16,354 nucleotides of DNA from assembly GCA_003219945.1 (NCBI GenBank), contig QHQV01000244.1:1-16354 (forward strand). Reading direction: 5' to 3'. The notes beneath the pieces were generated by a model. That model did no database searches. It had not been told where the DNA came from and was given only the letters and a program-made list of their open reading frames with translations. Origin of the DNA: Verrucomicrobiota bacterium (GTDB lineage: Bacteria > Verrucomicrobiota > Verrucomicrobiia > Chthoniobacterales > UBA10450). Positions 14,064-16,354 of this stretch are shown here, one piece after another. The position numbers and the translations under genes were made by a program. Within the stretch, counting starts at the first letter, position 1. Each line of letters opens with the position of its first letter.

Positions 14064-14151
14064 TTGTCATGTCGAGCGAAGTCGAGACACCTCTGGAGAT
14101 TTCCGCCTCCAGAACAATTCCGAGATTCCTCGACACCGCTTGGAATGACAA
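14064..14151. repeat. Palindromic repeat, copy 2, after pyrF and overlapping the ligase start
   Basis: Outer arms TTGTCAT (14064-14070) and ATGACAA (14145-14151) pair perfectly; the 30-base arms as a whole match at 22 positions. An inner CTGGAG/CTCCAG stem (14093-14098 with 14107-14112) sits at the centre. The arms share the GAGCGAAGTCGAG core and GTCGAGGAATCTC-type sequence with the copy at 13280-13354. The element begins at the base after the pyrF stop codon and encodes the first ~28 codons of the next gene, including its only upstream ATG. Confidence 0.75.
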
Positions 14152-14878
14152 AGCTCGGCAGGCCACGCGATCTTTGTTCGCGGATTTAACTATCTATCAC
14201 GACGAAGGCCGGCACTCGGCAGCGATCAATATGGCGATCGATGAAGCTCTGTTGGAAACGGCAGTCGTTCCAACTATTCGCTTCTATCGCTGGCGTTCCC
14301 CTGCCCTGTCGTTCGGATATTTTGGGAAGTTTTCCGATGTGGCGATTTACGCTGCGGAGCGGGATCTAGTTCGGCGGTGGACCGGCGGCGGAATCGTTTT
14401 TCACGGGGACGACCTCACCTACTCGATTGTGGTCCCGGCGAGCAATCCGGTGTTTGATGAATCATCAATCGCTATTTACGAAAAAATTCATCGCGCTTTG
14501 TGCGGAGCGCTGGTTAAGACGGGGCAACGAGCAGTTGTAGCCGGGGGCGTTGACCCCGGCGGCTTTTCCGCTGCGACGCGAGCCGCCGTCAACGCCAGCG
14601 GCTACAATTGTTTCGCGAATCCGGTGCGCGCCGACGTGATGATGGATGGCCGAAAGATCGCGGGGGCAGCGCAGCGCCGTACTCGTCGCGGTGTGTTGCA
14701 GCAAGGCAGCATCCAAGGCTTCACTCTGAAGACTGATCTCGCCCAAAAATTTTCGCAGGCTCTGTCGGCTAATTGCAGTGAGTTTAAGATCACAAAAGTA
14801 ATTTTGAAGCAGGCGCAGGAACTGGCTCAGCAAAAATACGGAACCGATTCCTGGCTGCGCAAGCATTCAAAAGTGTAG
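14069..14878 (+). CDS. Lipoate/octanoate protein ligase family (LplA/LipM-like)
   Basis: Cofactor-transfer enzyme of the LplA/LipB/BPL fold, attaching lipoyl or octanoyl groups to lipoyl domains. Motifs are NMAIDEALLE (54-63), the acyl-binding RRWTGGGIVFHGDDLTYSIV (102-121), CFANPV with Cys181, and GRKIAGAAQRR with Lys196 (194-204). Cys181 plus the AAQRR...LQQGSI wording resembles LipM octanoyltransferases more than classical LplA. Three repeat elements shape the gene. Residues 1-28 come from the palindrome at 14064-14151, residues 156-180 from an in-frame palindromic doublet, and the TAG stop lies in a third. The ATG at 14069 is inside the repeat; the alternative is TTG at 14174 (234 residues). 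The family is sure; the exact reaction and activity are uncertain. Confidence 0.82.
   Translation: MSSEVETPLEISASRTIPRFLDTAWNDKARQATRSLFADLTIYHDEGRHSAAINMAIDEALLETAVVPTIRFYRWRSPALSFGYFGKFSDVAIYAAERDLVRRWTGGGIVFHGDDLTYSIVVPASNPVFDESSIAIYEKIHRALCGALVKTGQRAVVAGGVDPGGFSAATRAAVNASGYNCFANPVRADVMMDGRKIAGAAQRRTRRGVLQQGSIQGFTLKTDLAQKFSQALSANCSEFKITKVILKQAQELAQQKYGTDSWLRKHSKV
14535..14607. repeat. GTAG-headed palindromic doublet (REPIN-like), in frame inside the ligase gene
   Basis: The 73-bp segment is a long imperfect palindrome. TTGTAGCCG (14535-14543) pairs with CGGCTACAA (14599-14607), GGCGTTGAC (14546-14554) with GTCAACGCC (14588-14596), and GGCGGC (14558-14563) with GCCGCC (14582-14587), leaving an 18-base loop. 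Each half also folds alone: the left half is GTAG followed by a perfect CCGGGG/CCCCGG stem around GCGTTGA. It encodes residues 156-180 without a stop or frameshift, just before the conserved Cys181. Confidence 0.8.
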
Positions 14879-14932
14879 GGCGTCTGTGTCAGACGCTCGC
14901 TTGGTTTTCGACGTTTCACAGAAACGTCCTAC
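14875..14932. repeat. GTAG-headed palindromic doublet (REPIN-like) at the ligase/prenyl-synthase junction
   Basis: The left half is GTAGG followed by GCGTCTG-TGT-CAGACGC (14880-14896). The right half is GACGTTTC-ACA-GAAACGTC (14910-14928) ending in CCTAC (14928-14932). Read on minus, the right half begins GTAGGACGTTTCTGTG, an inverted near copy of the left GTAGGGCGTCTGTG. The whole is 58 bp. The TAG of the left head is the ligase stop codon, and a GTG at 14886 inside the hairpin is the first possible start of the next gene. Confidence 0.75.
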
Positions 14933-16055
14933 AATATTCGTGCAAGATCGGCATTATGTTGCTTTGACAACCTGCAACTCGCGCCACTATTCTCGCCTCG
15001 TGGAACTCTTCGCAAGCACGGAACGGAGCACGAGTCGCCGCGCAGTTGCGAGGGCGAGCGGCTCTCCCGCGATTCGTTTGGCTGAAGTTGCAAGATTGGT
15101 TCAACCGCATCTTGAACAAGTCGAGACGCGCATCGCTCAGCAAACCTCGGCATTCGATCCCGCAATAGAAGGTTACGTGGTTTATGCTGTAGGCAGCCGG
15201 GGTAAACGCCTTCGGCCGCTGCTGGCTCTGCTTGCGGGCGGCGCCACAGGGAAGATCGATTCCGGGCATGTCGATCTCGCCGTAATCGTTGAGCTCATTC
15301 ACATCGCCACACTGGTGCATGATGACGTGATGGACGAAGCAGAACAGCGTCGAGCACAGCCGACTGCAAACGCGCGCTGGGGAAATTCGTTGAGCGTCCT
15401 GCTAGGCGACTGTCTTTTCGCACACGCACTGACGTTATCGACAAATTTCGAAAACTCGAGTATCGGTCGTGCGATCGCGCGCACGGCGACGACGGTTTGC
15501 TCGGGCGAAATGATTCAAACGCAGCGCAGATTCGATCTTAACCTGACCGTTGAGGATTATTTGAGGATCGTGCAGATGAAAACTGGGTCACTTTTCTCGG
15601 CCGCAGCCGAACTGGCCGCCGTTATCAGCGAGGCCGATCCGAGGGTGATCGCAACATTCAAGAATTTCGGATTCCAAATCGGGACGGCCTATCAGATTTA
15701 TGATGATTGTGTCGATCTCGCCGGCACCGAAAGTGTGACCGGCAAAACGCTCGGGACGGACCTGCGCAAAGGCAAATTCACATTGCCGATTCTAATTTTT
15801 CTCCGTTCAGCTTCGGAGTTTGAACGCGAACGTTGTTGCCAGCTTGTGCTGGACGAAAAAATCGAAGAAATGATTGAGCTCCTCAAGAACGGCGCGAACA
15901 ACGGCGCGTTAAACGAGTCAATCGCGGCGGGCAGTGATCTGATCCGCAAAGCGCAATGCGCATTCGACGGTACGGCGCCGAATCGTTACACCGAAGAGTT
16001 GTTCTCGCTCGGTGATACGTTGTGCGACATGTTCGATCAACTTCGCGTCTGCTGA
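14886..16055 (+). CDS. Polyprenyl diphosphate synthase (trans-isoprenyl, long-chain type)
   Basis: Extends farnesyl-type diphosphates with isopentenyl units to make quinone side chains or similar lipids; all-alpha terpenoid synthase fold. The catalytic motifs are GSRGKRLRP (103-111), the first Asp-rich motif LVHDDVMDEA (D146, D147, D150), KTGSLFSAAAELAA (232-245) and the second Asp-rich motif YDDCVDLAG (D273, D274, D277), with GTDLRKGKFTLP following. Chain length cannot be read reliably, but octaprenyl/heptaprenyl-type enzymes look like this. The start is uncertain. GTG at 14886 lies inside a palindromic doublet, which would encode residues 1-16. GTG at 14940 or 15000 are alternatives, and family similarity starts only near residue 63. 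It likely draws substrate from the pathway that includes ispE. Confidence 0.9.
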   Translation: MSDARLVFDVSQKRPTIFVQDRHYVALTTCNSRHYSRLVELFASTERSTSRRAVARASGSPAIRLAEVARLVQPHLEQVETRIAQQTSAFDPAIEGYVVYAVGSRGKRLRPLLALLAGGATGKIDSGHVDLAVIVELIHIATLVHDDVMDEAEQRRAQPTANARWGNSLSVLLGDCLFAHALTLSTNFENSSIGRAIARTATTVCSGEMIQTQRRFDLNLTVEDYLRIVQMKTGSLFSAAAELAAVISEADPRVIATFKNFGFQIGTAYQIYDDCVDLAGTESVTGKTLGTDLRKGKFTLPILIFLRSASEFERERCCQLVLDEKIEEMIELLKNGANNGALNESIAAGSDLIRKAQCAFDGTAPNRYTEELFSLGDTLCDMFDQLRVC

Positions 16056-16065
16056 AGTCTGGCGA

Positions 16066-16081
16066 GGGACTTTGATGTCCC
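16066..16081. repeat. Small hairpin downstream of the prenyl synthase
   Basis: GGGAC (16066-16070) pairs with GTCCC (16077-16081) around the loop TTTGAT, 10 bp after the stop codon. No T-run follows, so it is only a weak terminator candidate; it may be another dispersed palindrome. Confidence 0.3.
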
Positions 16082-16111
16082 GACTCGTTAGGAATGTCGA
16101 TCGCCCCGCCT

Positions 16112-16115
16112 GAGG
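16112..16115 (+). promoter_or_regulatory. Shine-Dalgarno site for radC
   Basis: GAGG lies 10 bases before the ATG at 16126. It is one of the few good ribosome sites in this window and supports that start. Confidence 0.5.
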
Positions 16116-16125
16116 TTCTCATATT

Positions 16126-16354
16126 ATGTCGCAGCTTAAGATCCGCGAAATGCCGCAGGACGAGCGGCCGCGAGAAAAGTTGCTTGCCCGAGGGGCGGAC
16201 GCCCTCAGCAACGCCGAATTGATCGCGATATTGTTGCGCACCGGTCGGCGCGGCGTGAACGTGGTGGATGTCGCTCGTGAGTTGCTCGACAAATACAAAT
16301 CGTTTGCGGAGCTGAGCCGTTGCTCGGTCAAGGAACTGAGACAAATCAAAGGGA
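16126..16354 (+). CDS. radC: RadC family (UPF0758) protein, partial
   Basis: The visible 76 residues are the N-terminal helix-hairpin-helix part of a RadC/UPF0758 protein: [20 protein letters not shown], then [20 protein letters not shown], then the repeat-like [18 protein letters not shown] that leads into the HhH GIG motif. The C-terminal JAB/MPN metalloprotease-like domain lies beyond the window edge. The name DNA repair protein is historical and the biochemical role is unsettled. The ATG at 16126 has a GAGG ribosome site. It follows the prenyl synthase by 70 bp. Confidence 0.9.
   Translation, partial: MSQLKIREMPQDERPREKLLARGADALSNAELIAILLRTGRRGVNVVDVARELLDKYKSFAELSRCSVKELRQIKG

Noticed and set aside
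13280..14932. CRISPR-like or direct-repeat array
   Set aside because: The repeats are inverted, irregularly spaced and of two families; no uniform spacers or cas genes.

Overview
The window reads as chromosomal DNA of a free-living, GC-moderate, non-proteobacterial bacterium. My best guess is a soil Verrucomicrobiota (Spartobacteria/Chthoniobacterales type). This is inference from gene content and protein style: a two-gene sdhA-sdhB block of the non-proteobacterial kind, MEP-pathway ispE, a cyanobacteria-like PGI tail, and many short palindromic repeats. No rRNA or tRNA gene, CRISPR array, IS transposase or phage gene is visible.

Layout. Positions 1-4269 are minus strand: rarA, then pgi, then a soluble histidine kinase, then a response regulator cut off by the window start. 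Positions 4385-5211 are a rearranged patch. It holds a small predicted membrane protein on plus and, on minus, a 318-bp second copy of the 5' end of rarA that ends abruptly. Next come a universal stress protein and the DNA-uptake channel comEC (plus). comEC converges on and overlaps trmB (minus). Then follow a secreted msrA and sdhA-sdhB (plus), ispE (minus), and a plus-strand run of pyrF, a lipoate/octanoate ligase-family gene, a polyprenyl diphosphate synthase, and the start of radC.

Functions are mostly housekeeping: sugar-phosphate isomerisation, replication-fork maintenance, succinate oxidation, isoprenoid precursor and polyprenyl chain synthesis, pyrimidine synthesis, protein lipoylation, tRNA modification, oxidative-damage repair and DNA uptake.

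The unusual layer is repeat DNA. One family starts with GTAG followed by a hairpin, often as two inverted copies about 58-73 bp apart end to end. This is the architecture of REP/REPIN elements. Two of these doublets lie in frame inside conserved genes: rarA residues 231-250, and the lipoate-ligase gene residues 156-180, just before its conserved Cys181. A third doublet supplies the ligase stop codon and the apparent start codon of the prenyl synthase. A second palindrome family, with core GAGCGAAGTCGAG, flanks pyrF and supplies the apparent start codon and first ~28 codons of the ligase gene. Here palindromic repeats appear to be built into proteins and gene boundaries, much as Rickettsia palindromic elements are. 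This is the strongest candidate for something undescribed in the window.
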